Program-made: the position numbers and the translations under genes | Notes under the pieces: model-generated | What the model saw: the letters and a program-made list of their open reading frames with translations, nothing else | Told to the model about the DNA's origin: nothing | The model's database searches: none | Part shown: positions 36,382 to 48,619 of the stretch, piece after piece | Position numbering within the stretch: position 1 is the stretch's first letter | How the letters are laid out: each line of letters starts with the position of its first letter | Assembly: GCA_025738555.1 (NCBI GenBank) | Contig: JAOVFP010000019.1 | Span: 1,860,001-1,924,000, forward strand | Source of the DNA: Cyathus striatus | Taxonomy: Eukaryota; Basidiomycota; Agaricomycetes; Agaricales; Nidulariaceae | Length of the DNA: 64,000 nt | Direction: 5' to 3'

Positions 36382-38639
36382 CGCGCAACTTTTCACCTGG
36401 CCACAACTTTCTTTTTACGAGCGCAACCATATCACAATTTTTTTTTCCAAATCTCATTAAATTTTACGCACATTTTCAAAGGTTTCTTATATATTGTACA
36501 GAGAGTAGGGAATGCAGTAGAAGTTCTGAACATATATATATTGAAGACAATAATAAAACAATACATTATGAAATAGCTTATAATTAAGGTAAAATAAAGT
36601 GACCAGGACATCTAACACACATAAAGAGCGATGGATGCGAAGACACGGATAATGCTCGGGAAGTCGATGGCTCACCGCCTCACTCCACACTCTTGCGAGA
36701 ACGACAAGCAAGACAGTGGGTGTGGGGAATGATGAATACTGACATACATCGTACGAGGCACACATGGGAGGGTGATAGCGACGATAAGGGGAATAAGGTA
36801 GAGAAGATTGCTTCGGTGCTTTAGTCGTTGCGATGAGGACCATGCAGTGTTGAAGGAAGTAGTGAGATGACAGATCAATGTCAATATACCTGACCAGTGT
36901 AGGGGAAACGTGGGAGTTTGCATCGTTCTAACGTAAAGAATGCCCTGCAAACTCCCTCCCTGCAACGTAACGGAGGAAAGGAAGGTTTTGGTCGAAGGTG
37001 AACCGTCGACTTTGAGTCAGAGAAAGTAGTGTGGCAATGGAAAAGGCGATCTCGAGAATAAAGATTACAGTGTAAGATCGTCTCGACGGCGGCCAGGCAC
37101 AGAATTACACACCTGATTGTACCAATTCAACTCCCAACGGACTCTATCACCCTTGTGGCCGTCTAACCAAAGCTTCATCATCCATACTACAAGGTTAGAA
37201 TAGAAGCGATGAGAGCAATATGAATAATCTCAGCCTCGTATTTCGAGTATAAAACTGTAGAATATACTTAGTTAGACATCTTCACTCCCTGACTTCGCTG
37301 GTAAGGGCGCACAACACGTATGGACATAGGCATGGGTAGAGGTAAACTGTAGCAAGTGCTGTTAAGGTCTTAGATGGCTGGAAGCGTGTGGGGGGCGGAG
37401 GGGCATTAGGATCAAGCTGTGGGAGGTGCTCGTAGCTGACCGAAGAGAGTCAAAGTGACATGTTGACAGCTGCCACGTACAAATGTACACGTGATGTGTT
37501 TGTATTGAGCTGTGTACGCGTTTGTTGGTACAATTTGGCAGGAGCTTCTTCCTCCTGTCCAACGTTCATACCTTTCCCATTGCTTCCTTTAACCATGTAT
37601 CTCAGCAAAGGCGCAAACAGGTGAATAGGCCAGTATGATGCTGAGTGTGTCACTGTGTGTAATATCCTTCTGTTTCTGCTCTGTGACTTGGTTTATTGAC
37701 TTTTGCCATTATTTACATTATGATTCAATGCCCTGCTCTACAAATGACGACGAACGACTTTCCCCCCTACTTTGGCCTTTAACATTGCCAACGCACGGAG
37801 CGCGAAGCAGTCGGGATAAAGCAAGGGGTGAGGGATATCGCTCTCAAAGCATGCGTTATGTATGTTGCTCACTCTTGGTTTCTTTTGTCATCTCCCTTCG
37901 TCCCCTCGTACACCTTTTCGTTTTCCATTACCATTGTCTTTACCCATTCCTTTCACCATTCTTTTTCCCATCCTCGCATTCATATCTATCGATCCCTTCG
38001 TCTTCCTTTTTCACTTTACTCTTTTTCCTATTCCCTATATCCTCTTCGTCACGACCACCAAGCTGCTATCATAGAACACGCGCGACCCTCAGATACAAAG
38101 CACTCACTTCGTCAACAACACAGTTGACCTCAATCCCCTCAAGGCCCAAGCGATTCGCGCAGACGAACTAGCGCTAGTTTTATATAAGTAGTTGGGAGGG
38201 AGGTTGTTGTCGCGCCTGCGAGCGCTTTCTCCGTTATACATCAGCATTCCAACGGAGGGGAGGGGAGGCAGCTGGACCAAGGAAGCAGGGCGGAAGTGTG
38301 CCATCGCGTTTTCATTTTATTCCTCCTTTTGTCGATGGGTGTCTCTTTGCCAAAAACTGTCGTAGATTTCGATGTGAAGGTTGGGGTATTAGCACACCAC
38401 TCTTGATGTGTGTTAAATATCCTATTCACTTTCTTTACCTTAAGCATAAGTTATTTCGTGATGTATTGTTTTATCACTGTCTTTAATATATATATGTTTA
38501 GAACTTCTACATTCCCTACTCTTTGCATAATATATAAGAAACCATTAAAAGTTTGTGTAGAATTCAATGAGATTTGAAAAAATGTTGTGCTATGGCTGCG
38601 CTTGTAAAAAGAAAGTAGTGGCCAGTTGAAAAGTTGTGC
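36382..38639. mobile_element. Inverted-repeat element F (2.26 kb)
   Basis: Arms 36382-36622 and 38403-38639 are imperfect inverted repeats of about 240 bp. Shared blocks include TTTCTTATATATT, AGAGTAGGGAATG, AGAAGTTCT and AACATATATATATT. The interior (1.8 kb) has no recognised transposase; frames there (for example 37635-38171) are Ser/Leu/Phe-rich readings of T/C-rich DNA. No target duplication was resolved. Confidence 0.65.
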
Positions 38640-38744
38640 GGGATTCTTATCCTCGAGGACCCCGAGCTATCAACGGGGAAAGGTAATGGAAAATCGGGTA
38701 AGGCAAAAAGTGTATCCACAACTATGGAAAGCCGCCCTCATCCC

Positions 38745-39580
38745 CTAGTTACACTCGACTGAAACATGCGAACATGTTTTTAGCGAAGCATGCCAGATAG
38801 CGAAAGATTTTACGCCCCAGGACTTCATCTACATGGTACAGAAGCTACGAGTAAAAATTTGGCAGCAAATACTTCGAGGACAAACTTCTGACCCCAAGAC
38901 CCGGGCAAGTGGATATTCGCATACTTATTTTGACGACAAGAACATTAATCTTTTTTCCTTATCGACATTTCCATCGGATGATAAAATAAACAACATCGCT
39001 CGTGATGCATTAGCAGAAGCTGATAGCATGATGCATCTTCTTGGTTTTGTTCCCTCACAGCTTCGTCGGTTTGATGCACCGACTCAATCTGCCATAATGC
39101 TTCCCAGCATTGGTAGCTGGTTCTCCGAAGTTCCTGCGCTACACAGTTTAACAGTAAATGTTCAAATTACTACCTCTCAATATGATGATGATCAGTCCGA
39201 TTCCGATGCCTCTGAATATGATGAAGAGATATCAGAATCTCAAGAACTTCAGAATCTTCTCGATGAAGATAGCAAAAGTCTGTTATCCATTTCACATAGC
39301 CAAGAGCAACTAATATCAAACCTTACATGTGCAACGATTGCGCTTACAGTCGACGATGTGATGAATGCGTGCGTAAATTAAACAGTTTGCACTGTTGCCC
39401 TCTTCAGCTTTTATAATCCTTTCATCTCTTCCAACAGTTGTGGAGCGGTCACTGGAACTTTCTCAGGAAGATACTCTGTGCTTTAGTGAGATTAAAAGAT
39501 CTTTCCCGGTTTTTGTAGAGGTGGCAAAAGAATTCAAGAAAAGGAGTAAGGCCGCTGCCAGTGTAGATAATGATGTTTAA
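38745..39580 (+). pseudogene. Transposon protein, C-terminal fragment
   Basis: Following a CTAG acceptor (38743), the frame reads STETCEHVFSEACQIAKDF, then IYMVQKLRVKIWQQIL, SDPKTRASGYSHTYFDDKN, LSTFPSDDKINNIARDALAE, an acidic loop (DDDQSDSDASEYDEE) and NLTCATIALTVDDVM. I recognise this as the end of a transposon-encoded protein family abundant in mushroom fungi (CEHxF ... FxYMxxKLRVK ... ARASGYxHTYFD), but I do not know its formal superfamily. The continuation after 39381 (VVERSLELSQEDTLCFSEIK) needs an intron or lies in another frame. There is no start: the 5' part is lost, and the adjoining element F may have truncated it. CpG content is not depressed, so the decay is probably recent. Confidence 0.5.
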
Positions 39581-39599
39581 GCTACTTTCACTGTGATTA

Positions 39600-39800
39600 T
39601 ACATACTATGAAAATTTAGGCGCACTTTTTAATGCTAAAAATGCCGTTTAAAATTTTCCAGACAAATTTTGGAAAAGTGCAGCAATCAAAACCGACGAAT
39701 TTCTTTATTTTTTATCCAGACAAATCTCACCCCAAATCGACTTTTTTCAAATGGCATTAACAGGCATTAAGGGGGGTCCTGTGTGAACGAAGCCCCAGAG
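39600..39800. repeat. Possible transposon 3' terminus
   Basis: Contains GGCATTAACAGGCATTAAG followed by GGGGGGTCCTGTGTGAACG, a G-rich end typical of terminal regions of DNA transposons; no partner end was found. Confidence 0.25.
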
Positions 39801-40093
39801 ATTAAATATAACAATAGATCTCTCAAAAGAAGCACTGAAAAATTAAAAATCAAACAGCCTAGAGATTTATTAAATTATGTAATCCGCAACAGCCCGAGAA
39901 ACACAAATATGTACAATGTGCGGCTTCTCGAATACCTACAGGTGTGTCGGGATTCGTGAAAGGGGATCAGATTCCCAGTATCTGGTGAGGTTAAGCAGGG
40001 TTTAGGATCTTGGTATACATCCACCTGTAGCAATCTATTCACAAAAACCTCCAATAGATCCTTACGGGAAGGTATTGGAAAGGTACGTATCCA

Positions 40094-40103
40094 CTTATAT
40101 AGG
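40094..40103 (+). promoter_or_regulatory. TATA-like box, glutaminase gene
   Basis: CTTATATAGG, 64 bp before the ATG at 40167. Confidence 0.5.
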
Positions 40104-40166
40104 CAGCATTCCTCCCCCTGTCCGTTCCACCACCATCCCAAAGATTCAGGCTTCCGTTCTGTCCAA

Positions 40167-43100
40167 ATGCACTGGCCGATCCGCTCTTTTGTTCTGTCTT
40201 TTCTAGCAGGAGTAGCAGCGAGCCAATTGATCTCGAACCTTCCTCTGATCGTCAAGTCTCCCTACTTACAGTCTTGGATAGATGCGAGTAGTGTCTCTTC
40301 GCCTGACGGTGCATCGTCGTTGTTTTGGACTACTAGACAGGTAGGTCTCAAACTTATCCATGTTATACTCTGTTCACTTGCATTAGCACATGGGATTGGT
40401 ATCGTACATTCAAGTAGACGGCACTCCGTACCAGTGGACAGGAACGGATATATCCAGTAGACCAAAACTCACTGCGACATCGATTACCCCTACTAGAACT
40501 ATATTTTCTTTCGAGGCAGGCCTCATGGGTTTCAACGCTACTTACTTAAGCCCTCTCGATGTACGTCAAAACCAATGTGGATTCATCTACTACATAACTC
40601 AAACATTCACCAGCCTACAGATCTAGTGCGGCAATCACTTCCTTTCGGATATTACTACGTAGATTCTTGGTCCCTCGACGGAAAGTCGCACACTGTTAGG
40701 TTTTACTTCGATATAACGGGTGGTAAGTACAGGGCTTGTATCCATGAGCTATCACCTAATGCATCATAGAATTGTTGTCGAATGACATTTCGACTGACCA
40801 GGTGCAATGGAATACTACGCAGATTGGAAATGCTTTGTACCATTCTATGTATCTAACAAGCAAGCAATCACTGGTAGATGTTGCAGATATTGTCAAAGAT
40901 AGCACGTTGTATTTCATTATGGAGAATGTACGTCCACAGCTTCCTACTTTACCCATTCATGCATGTTGAGCTTGGTATTCAGAGTGCAGGTATTACTTGG
41001 CAGGCGGGCGGTAGCGCCGAGGATGTCCGTACGGGGTTTGCTTCGGGTGTGCCCTCGCTACTGAACAGAGGGAACACCAATCCCCGAGCAATAGATGAGT
41101 GAGCAGTCGCCTCCTGCATAACATAAATAACAAGTAACTTACCAATTGCTGTAGCGGCTGGCCTGTTCTTTCATATCAAATTGACCTGGGAAACATCACA
41201 CAGACAAGCAACTCCATAGTCGGTGTCCTTGGATTAGTTAGGGATCCCGTAGTCCAGTACACCACGTCTGGAAGTATTCAAATTCGTAGCTCATACTATT
41301 GGAGTGCCTACAATACTATAAAGGACATTGTATGTTTTTTTAAATATGTTGTCATTAATGCAAGGTTGATTTTTTTGACATTTAGATTCAGGATGTTGTC
41401 GCGAAATTTGATGATGTGAGATCCAAAGCCATTGAATTTGATAAAAAGGTTTTGGCAGATGGAGGCGCGATATCATCCAAATACAATGACTTGATATCAT
41501 TTTCTCTTCGAATGACATTCGCTGCAATGGATATCACAATTCCGAGATTCAGTAATGAGACAGTGAACACGTCCGATTTGAAGATATTCATGAAGGATAT
41601 TGGTTCATCTGGGTAAGCATTCGCGTCCGAATTTATACTACTTGCTTGCTTAAATTCATCTCAGTCGCGTAAATCCGGTCGAAGTCATTTACGCGGCTTT
41701 TCCGGCTATTCTGTACTTCAACTCAACACTTGCTGGTTCGCTGTTAGAACCACTTCTCGAGTACCAGACGTCTTCCGATTACAAGAATGCGTATGCAGCT
41801 CCAGATCTTGGTATGCACAACATGGTTTCTTAACTGGGTTCTCTGTAATCTCAGTAATAATTATCAGGAAACAAGTATCCTAAAGTTCAAGGGAATTCTA
41901 GTGATACAACAGAGTTGGCCCTGGAAAGTAAGTTTTACGTATGTATTATTTCATTCAATTGATTGACTATTTCAGACTGTGGCAACATGTTGATCATGAT
42001 GTTGGCTCACACTTTGAAGAGTGGGGATAGTTCATTGATCTACCATTACGTATGTTGATCCATTATTCAACATACATATTCTGTGGGATTCACAGAGCTC
42101 TCATAGTACAATTTACTGAAAGGATGGGCTGACTACCTTGAAAAGAATACACTTCATCCGACTGGATAGTGAGTTGTGTTCTGTAACTATGTATGCTTGT
42201 ATGCTACTGACCACCAACCCGAAGTCTAAATGCTGATGGCGAGGGCATTCCTAACTTATCAAATCTCGCTCTTAAAGGCATTTTAGGGCTATATGCGATG
42301 GGCAAGATAAGCGACACAACCAGGAATTCAAATGATACTTCACATTATCAAGTACATTATATTTTTTGGTCTTTCCGTTTCATCGCTTACCTGTTGACAG
42401 TCACAGGCTCAGAACTATTACAGTCAGTGGGAGAATTTAGCCATATCTTCTGGCCATATAACTTCTGTCTATGGGGATGCATCAAACTGGGGTCTTATTT
42501 ACAATCTCTATGCCGCAAAGCTTTTGGGTTCAGATCTCGTCAGTGACCAGGTAACATACTATTGTCTAATCTGCTGAACCAAAATGCTAACTCTGCCCTA
42601 GATTTATACACAACAATCGCAATTCTATGCCTCTCAAGTCGACAATGGTTTGTCTGACAATATTGTTCTGTATACATACTTAATCGTGTTATAGCTCCGA
42701 AGTTCGGGCTTCCTTATGATACTAATGACTTTGTAAAAGCGAAATCACGTAAGTTACCTACATACTACATCGGCTCCTCTTGCCTGTTATCTTATTTGCT
42801 GATACAGATTGGACTATGTTTACGGCTGCCACAGTGTCAGATTCATCTCTCAGAGATTCTCTGATCAGTATGGTATGGCGGAGAGCTTCCTACAACGATA
42901 CAGCTGCGTTTCCAACAACATATGACTCTAATACCGGAAGCGCTATAACTGGATTTGCGAGGCATGATTCTTTATTTCTCCCTATAACGCTTGCTAACCT
43001 GTATGAATATATAGTCCAGCGCAAGGAGCAATGTTCGCTCCGCTAGCACTTAAGTGAGGTTACCGTTTTCTTGGCTTATTCACTGCACTAATGACATTTC

Positions 43101-43577
43101 AGCATTGCCAATCAACCAACTTCAGCACCATCATCAACTCCCCCAGGTCAATCCACTGTGAAAGGCAAGACAAATATTGGTGCAATTGCTGGTGGTGCAG
43201 CTGGGGGTGTTGTTGTATTTATCTCTCTTCTTGGACTGGCATTTTTTATCCGCCATACAAGACGCCATATGAATGAAGCTTTCGTTCACCAGCCATTCTC
43301 CTCACATCTGGTACCAAATTACTCGGATAGCAGCACCCCACTCTCCAACCCAAACCATGCTACTGTTCATTTGTCAAAAAATGTGTCTTCTCTGCCACAA
43401 GGAGATCATTCCACAACAGGGATGCATAGTGCCGCATTGGGTGGCAGTGGTGGTACCGGCTCGGATCTTCGAATGGAATTTGAGCAATTGCGACGTGATG
43501 TATCTGCACTATGGACTGAGCATCTCCAAAACATAGAATCTCCTCCATCGTATGACTCCAATAGTGCTCGTATGTAG
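40167..43577 (+). CDS. Membrane-anchored glutaminase A-family protein
   Basis: Eighteen exons: 40167-40340, 40387-40564, 40621-40722, 40770-40927, 40983-41098, 41155-41329, 41386-41612, 41665-41810, 41868-41927, 41976-42049, 42107-42168, 42225-42351, 42401-42550, 42602-42647, 42695-42748, 42808-42961, 43015-43053, 43103-43577. The frame closes to 838 aa. A signal peptide (about 1-19) is followed by the N-terminal GtaA-type domain (VDGTPYQWTG, TPTRTIFSFEAG, LVRQSLPFGYY) and the helical catalytic-domain landmarks NCGNMLIMMLAH, YYNLLKGWADYL, LSNLALKGILGLYAMGK, YGDASNWGLIYNLYAAKLL and GAMFAPLAL. A transmembrane segment lies at about 706-730, followed by a basic stop-transfer RHTRRH and a tail of about 105 residues. 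The family includes extracellular glutaminases; substrate here is inferred. Introns 42962-43014 (GC donor) and 40565-40620 (GTCAAA donor) are unusual but keep the frame. Confidence 0.92.
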
Positions 43578-43599
43578 TAGGAAAATACCGGTTCTGACC

Positions 43600-44420
43600 T
43601 GGACGTAAATAATTTGACTGGTGAAATGACGGTGCCATCTCATAGGAAACCACAGTTATCATAAATAAAACTAGTTGAATATTCTTATGCTTTGTGTCGG
43701 ATTTTTATGTGTGTATTAACTGCCTTTCAAGATCCATGTGGCTCTGCCCGCCGTGACTCTGACTAAGAATTTGAAAGTAGCAATTAAAGTCACCGAGAAA
43801 TTCTCCCGCCCTCCTGGCAGTACGATTTGCTCCGCGCTCCTGTTGAACTAACGTTTAACTCAGCCCACCCTACTCACCCTTTTCTCTTCTCAGTTGGGAC
43901 CGTGACAAGGCTGGACAGTACTCAGTAGCCAGTGATTAATGGGTCCTAATTAGGTAATCTAGATGAATTGCTATCCAAAGCGAGAACCCAGCAAAAGCAG
44001 CCGATGGCTGCCCAGCAGTAATAGTTGAGTTATGGCGGACATATCGTCTTCAGCTCGCTTCCCTTCCTTCTATGCCAAAGCCGTGTACATTACATCTGAA
44101 CTGCCCGCCGGTCACATATCGCAATCTACATTTATCCACTCCCCTGTTTCAACGTACAACCTCCTCTAGAACCATTTCACAACACATGTTCAATGTATTT
44201 TTAGCCTGGGAAGGTGATGGTGCGAGTGTCTTACTACCAAGTGTGTATGGGCGCTACGATTAGTGTTTAACGTAAATTTATCAAATTTTTACGCCTTTCT
44301 TTTCTGTATACAACTTTCTCCACAGGAAATAAATAAATGTCTGATATATCTTCATCAACTTGCTACACCTCCTCAAAAATACATTGCTCTAAGTTCGTAA
44401 TGCAATTCTCACTGAGGTTC
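43600..44420. other. No gene recognised
   Basis: Short open frames only; downstream flank of the glutaminase gene. Confidence 0.45.
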
Positions 44421-44600
44421 AACTTTCACTTTATCAATTTTGACAAGTTGTACTCGCTAGACGCCCTCAAACTCTGACTTTTACTCACAAAAAAATAAGT
44501 GAGGAACTCAACTCCACTCGATGGAACTTAACTTTCACTCAAAAAAATAAGCGAGAAACTTAACTTTACTCAAGGGAACTTAACTTTTACTTGAAGGGTA
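44420..44600. repeat. AACTTGACTTTCACTC degenerate array
   Basis: Repeated units such as AACTTAACTTTCACTCAAAA and GGAACTTAACTTTTACT, the same family as at 52.3-52.75 kb. A poly-C run of about 12 follows at 44655. Confidence 0.6.
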
Positions 44601-44639
44601 AGCAAGTTGTATAATGAATACCTTACAATAATTATACAG

Positions 44640-47140
44640 TAGTTTGTGTTGTTTCCCCCCCCCCGCTCGCTGTTTCCCATGCTTATAATTTAATAAAGGA
44701 ATAGGGCCGACAAGCGGCAAAGCCCACTACCAACCAGATTAAGTATACTGGATATTGCCACTCATAGGAAGATTAATTGTATTGATGGACCGAGTGTGAA
44801 GGTTAAATATTTAATATGTTTACATTACATGGGACCACAAATAGCTTGTATAAAGATAGAAAAATAATAATAAATGCTAAAAGACAGGTTTTGAATGCCG
44901 AGAAGCAGGATTCGAAGGAGTAGAAATCTGTAGTGCTAATGAAGGGTTTATAAGGAAGGGAACTAGATCAATGGACTATGAGTCCAGATCGCTATTACAT
45001 AGTCATCTTGCTTGACAAGGTATCTCTCCGGGGCATTATTGGTTTCGCTTTTCAACCTGCACGTGTTCACTTCGGCTGCTGTTGGCGAACCCTGCCCCTT
45101 TCCCAAGACCTCAGTGCGCTCTGTGTATAAACTCCATTTTCCATCCTCACCACCTTCCGCGGAGACCAGCTCTTTCCTGTTAGATGTTTCAGCCCATTTT
45201 ATTGTCAATACTATCGTCTATTCATAATGAGCTGGCTCGAGACACGAAATTGATTGTTGTGCTTGTTGTAATCTCTCGTTATGTCCTCCAGACTAAGCCA
45301 GCAGTGACTGGTTGTCATCCTCACACTCTTCCTCCGTTATGGTTTTCGCAATATATTGTTTGTTCCCAGTTTGTTGTTGGAGCCTTTTTCCGTGTTATTT
45401 ACCCACAGTAGTATTTTTTTGACCTCATATTTTGTAGTACTTGACATGTGCCTTATCGACTCACAATATAGTGCCTCGAATATTATCACACTTACATTTC
45501 TTTTAATGTCAAGCAAGGTTCTCGCCGACGCAGTCAGCAATTCCCAGTAACTAAATATGAACACAATCCATGCAATCCCCCACTACTGTATTTAGCATGC
45601 ACAACAAACTAGATGGAAGAGGTGCACCATGCCACATAAGGTACAATGTTATATGATGTGTCATTATGGGCATGAGACAAAACTTGGACAAAACACTGAG
45701 TACTTATGTGTTCATTACATACTGGACTCGGGAAATAGAGCCAGAAACTGTCGACATAGCCCTCCAACTATCAGAACAGCACTATCCTTACCGTTTCATT
45801 GCCAAAGATGATACCAAATTATGATAAGTTGGTGGAAGAGAGCGAGATGGACATGACTTCAACAGTTTAGTACTACAGGGTTGACATCAATTGTTGGTGT
45901 GCTATTAAACGGGGCGTGATAATGCAGCTATGGCTGTCAGTCTTCACTGTCATGGGGAAGGGAGGATTCCTGGCTTCAAAATTGTACGTTAAGGACAAGA
46001 TAGTAAGTTAAACCTCTTTTGTCAGTACCAATCTGAGAAATAAGCAGGAAACGAGAACTCGCAGCACTCAATGATGGTCTTTATTGAGGTTGTACATGAG
46101 CGACTGTTATATAACAATATAGTTCAAAAAGTTATTGATTAACAACTTAATCCATCTGAATTGAAAACAACGAGATATACGTTACATAGCCTGGTCCTGG
46201 CCAGACGTCATCGACGCACACGCAAATGTAGATCAGATTTCCTACCCCTTCAACCACCTCTCAATCTTGAAGCACTGCTGCCTCCTGCGCCTTCCATCCC
46301 CTCTCCGAGGTCTCATCTCCTCCTTATTTCGATTCATACCCTTCATTCCAAGTGACATTTCCGATCCAATCCCATCCGATGTTACATACATATTATGAGG
46401 GCTTTGAAGCCGTGATCGAGAAGGGCTTCAACGTGCTTCTTCGTTCCAGGCTGGTGAACGTCCCAGGAACGTCCTGGACGTGTTGAAGCTATTCCAGATA
46501 GCGATGTTGCAGGAGGTGAAGTTTGGAGCCGAGGGTTGATGCATAGAGTGTGTCTGGTGCTAGAATAGGATAGGTAAGAGATTGTGTATCTATATAGGAG
46601 GTTTCATGCAGTATCAAATACATGAGATACAGAGGCACCGATCCACATTATAGCACGGCAACCATCGAAAAGCTGCAGGGATCCGATGCTCTGTACCTGT
46701 CGAACAGTAGAGTCAGCAACAGTGGTTGCTAAAGAGTTCACGGACACGTGGACTAACTAATCATGGTTCCCTTTAGATTAATCTTCAGTAATACAGTGTA
46801 TTGCCAAAGTATATTCTGGTCGTACACAGTGGCCACGAAGAATGGGACGTAATGGCCCTATGAAGCGTGATTAAGATGACATTCGCTCGTGTTGCAGGAA
46901 TGAAGGTTAGGTTGTGTACGGTGAGACAGGAAAGACATACATCGCGGCTTGCTTCCTGTGCAAAATTGAGTGATAAAAGAACATAAACTGCTGGTACACA
47001 TACAATGTAATAACAATAACGAAGAAGGGTGGTAATACTAGAGGGATAGAAGTTGATGGCATATGTAGTCTCACATAGGTCACAACAATTCAGAACGAGC
47101 ATCAGCCAATCAGGTTGAGATCTTATACAAGATCCTCAAA
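44640..47140. other. No gene recognised
   Basis: Short frames without family resemblance. At 46430-46480 nested palindromes occur (GAACGTCCCAGGAACGTCC). Confidence 0.4.
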
Positions 47141-47159
47141 TTACCATATCCGGTGACCC

Positions 47160-47400
47160 AAACGTCCCTAATACCCAACTACCTTAAAAGGTAGTGGGAA
47201 TGTTTATTTATTTCCTATTAATTGCACATTCTCATTGTTGCCCACACCTCTGCTCATAATTTTCCATGCTTCTGCTTAACATATTGCACCTATATACTTT
47301 CACGCTCACTGATTCCTATGCTCTGCTCATTGTCACCACACCTCCGCTCATAATTTCCCATGCTTCCGCTATCATTCTGATCTCTACTCATACTACTTGG
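47160..47400 (+). repeat. Hairpin and CATAATTTCCCATGCT repeats
   Basis: CCCAACTACCTTAAAAGGTAGTGGG at 47165-47190 can fold on itself and resembles 7324-7360. It is followed by units like CTCATAATTTCCCATGCTTC that recur at 51.35-51.8 kb. Confidence 0.5.
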
Positions 47401-48073
47401 AAGTGTCAACTTTGTCAACTGAAACCTTGCTTGCATGAAAGAAAGAAAGAAATAAGTTAATAAATAAGGAAAATGACTACAGTATGGATTGCATGTTGGA
47501 GTAAGTAAGAGTCTGAGATTGGGATTAATAAACAGTGTGATGATGCCTGCTTAGTGGTAGAGATACCAGAGGGTCTAATTTATGTAGGACATTTTTTTCA
47601 TGTGGAGTTACCTTATTACCTGGAGGAGGGACTAGTATGGATTGCAAGTAAATTGGCAGAGTAGTAAATATGAGCTCAGTTACCAGCATCTGCAGATGCT
47701 CCTCTCTTTCTATATCCCTGTGGTAGTCCCTGCCATTTCTCTCCACAACTAGCCACCTCCAGCTCCCACTCCGGGCCTACACATGGGGCTTCTCTTCAAT
47801 CAAACTATCCAGCTTGATGACTACTACATCTATGATCAATAGAGTAGTGTCTGGTTGTACATATGCAATACACCCCATGCTATAGTAAGTCAACAAATGA
47901 TTTATCCGGGATAAAAATTCAAGCTGACTCACTGAGTCACCAGGTTACCTGTGTTCATCAGAAGCAGACAAAGGCCTGTATCAGAGAAAGCAGATGTTAA
48001 ATGGCATAAGGGAAATGAAGAATGAAATACTCATACTTTGGTATGCAGTAATTGGTGTTGCATTGTATTGCAG

Positions 48074-48568
48074 TGAAGAGGAAATGCGAGGTTTGAAGGT
48101 TCCTAGATAAAGGAATGTGAGCCTCTGGCATGTCTGTCAAGCATTAAGGTTCTAAGGTTGAGAAGGAGAGGGTGGTAGTGATGTAAATGAGAGGTAGATC
48201 AGCACAACAGAGTCAGAACTTCGTCTTGAAGTTCTTGAGTGTTTTCAAACAAGTGAGACTTGCTGTGAACGAAGAGAATGACAGAGAACAAAGAGAACAG
48301 CAGAGAACAAAGAGAACAGCAGAGAACAACAGAGGTGATGAGTAAACACGAAATGAGAGGCCAAGAACAAGGTAGAAAAGTGAGGTGAAGTTTGCTGAAT
48401 TTTTAGAGGCCTAGATACACAGTTTATATAGGAAAGAGGGTAGGAAACTATACCTAAAAGAGCAAATAAAAACTTCTTGAAGCCAAGAGTGTGATAGTAA
48501 AATAGATGAGTGTTTCAAGGAGAGACAGTATAAGGATTTTGTATATAAAATGTGAAGAGAGATAAGTG
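48074..48568 (-). mobile_element. LTR-like repeat, CpG-depleted copy
   Basis: Reverse-complement relative of 11987-12425. Many CpGs of that copy appear here as TpG or CpA, for example CGTTTACGTCG against CATTTACATCA. It also has an extra tandem run of AGAGAACAGCAGAGAACA units at about 48280-48330. Confidence 0.55.
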
Positions 48569-48619
48569 TGATTACCATAGAATGAACCAATGATCATGGA
48601 TATAGTTTTTCTTCCAGTT

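Noticed and set aside
37635..38171. 178-codon plus-strand frame inside element F
   Set aside because: Rich in Ser, Leu, Phe and Cys from T/C-rich DNA; no recognised domain.
45012..46355. Several frames of 60-80 codons
   Set aside because: Different frames and strands overlap without splice logic; composition is not protein-like.
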